From NCBI RefSeq assembly GCF_000621325.1, contig NZ_JHYQ01000029.1, positions 1 to 55,372 on the forward strand: a DNA stretch of 55,372 bases. The letters are read 5' to 3'. This stretch comes from Thiothrix lacustris DSM 21227. GTDB taxonomy: Bacteria; Pseudomonadota; Gammaproteobacteria; Thiotrichales; Thiotrichaceae. The position numbers and the translations under genes were made by a program. The first letter of the stretch is position 1. Each line of letters starts with the position of its first letter. The notes beneath the pieces were generated by a model. It worked only from the letters and a program-made list of their open reading frames with translations. It did not search any database and had not been told where the DNA came from. Below are positions 55,234 through 55,372 of the stretch, piece after piece.

Positions 55234-55372
55234 TCATGCGACATACCCGTAATGTGCCAGCTTTTCGAGGTTGTGCATCAGGCAAAACAGTTTCCATTGC
55301 CCGTCCACTTTGGCTTTGCTGCGCAAGGTGAAGCGGTGCAGGCGTTTGTTGCCGCGCAAGTTCCCAAACACG
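55234..55372 (-). CDS. IS1182-like transposase, C-terminus (partial)
   Basis: Only the last 45 residues are present; the reading frame is open to the window edge and ends at TGA (55234-55236). The tail FGNLRGNKRLHRFTLRSKAK, then QWKLFCLMHNLEKLAHYG, matches the C-terminal end of IS1182-type DDE transposases, where a YREK-like region and the terminal HN-EK helix occur. Whether the gene is intact cannot be known here. Confidence 0.75.
   Translation of the reverse strand, partial: VFGNLRGNKRLHRFTLRSKAKVDGQWKLFCLMHNLEKLAHYGYVA

Larger units (their letters stand above)
55048..55372 (-). mobile_element. Insertion sequence, IS1182-like (right end, partial)
   Basis: The element runs off the right edge. 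It includes the transposase 3' end and about 185 bases of untranslated sequence up to the terminal repeat-like motif at 55048. Family assignment rests on the transposase tail and the terminal motif. An intact element of this family would be about 1.5-1.6 kb. Confidence 0.6.

Noticed and set aside
54989-55297. Minus-strand 102-aa frame overlapping the IS end
   Set aside because: It is an alternative frame of the transposase tail and IS untranslated region, with no recognisable domain.

Overview
The window looks like a chromosomal segment of a filamentous sulfur-oxidising gammaproteobacterium, most likely Thiothrix or a close relative in the Thiotrichales. That assignment is an inference from three things: the 5' end of a gammaproteobacterial 16S rRNA gene, the dapA-bamC order, and the overall protein character. 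No database search was possible. Base composition is moderately GC-rich, except for two AT-rich islands: about 24.6-26.6 kb, and the specificity domains of hsdS near 37.1-38.2 kb.

Layout. 1-2 kb: the start of an rRNA operon leaving the window on the minus strand, with a good promoter, followed by a dapA-bamC-MBL hydrolase operon. 3.3-8.8 kb: a PrxQ peroxiredoxin, a PIN-PhoH protein, a DedA membrane protein, and a LysR regulator divergent from a pirin-cytochrome b561-YceI operon. 8.8-13.9 kb: a minus-strand operon argD-argF-xthA-patatin with ATGA-type overlaps. 14-17.3 kb: a membrane one-component LuxR regulator with a solute-binding-protein sensor, a glycine-rich GRDP-like membrane protein, and sodB. 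17.4-22.8 kb: an operon encoding an ABC ATPase, a PDC/Cache protein, a MacB/FtsX permease and an AttH-like lipoprotein. 22.9-26.5 kb: an envelope protein, a YefM-YoeB toxin-antitoxin pair and an AT-rich two-gene module (unknown protein plus XRE-ImmA/IrrE protease). 26.6-32.2 kb: an amidotransferase resembling the N-acetylglutaminylglutamine enzyme, a GH26-type lipoprotein and a hybrid histidine kinase.

32.2-40.3 kb: a type I restriction-modification locus in the order hsdM-hsdS-small protein-HNH nuclease-DUF559 nuclease-hsdR. The DUF559 gene is bounded by a perfect 47-bp inverted repeat whose arms are themselves hairpin-like, which resembles a REP/BIME-type or MITE-like unit carrying its own nuclease. 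40.4-48.6 kb: TatD, a DUF2189 membrane protein behind a palindromic operator candidate, a PAP2-dgkA pair, a minus-strand run truD/rlmA/gdhA with a UbiA-family prenyltransferase, and a small periplasmic Cache protein. 48.8-53.2 kb: ubiD and a periplasmic trio (beta-propeller, ABC-type binding protein, outer-membrane-like protein) of the kind linked to PQQ-dependent alcohol oxidation, here without its transporter or dehydrogenase. 53.3-55.4 kb: hisB-hisH, a Sel1-type membrane protein, and the 3' end of an IS1182-like element whose terminus lies three bases from that gene's start codon.

The best candidates for something new are the inverted-repeat DUF559 unit inside the restriction locus, the AT-rich XRE-ImmA module with its uncharacterised partner, and the ABC-Cache-permease-AttH operon.
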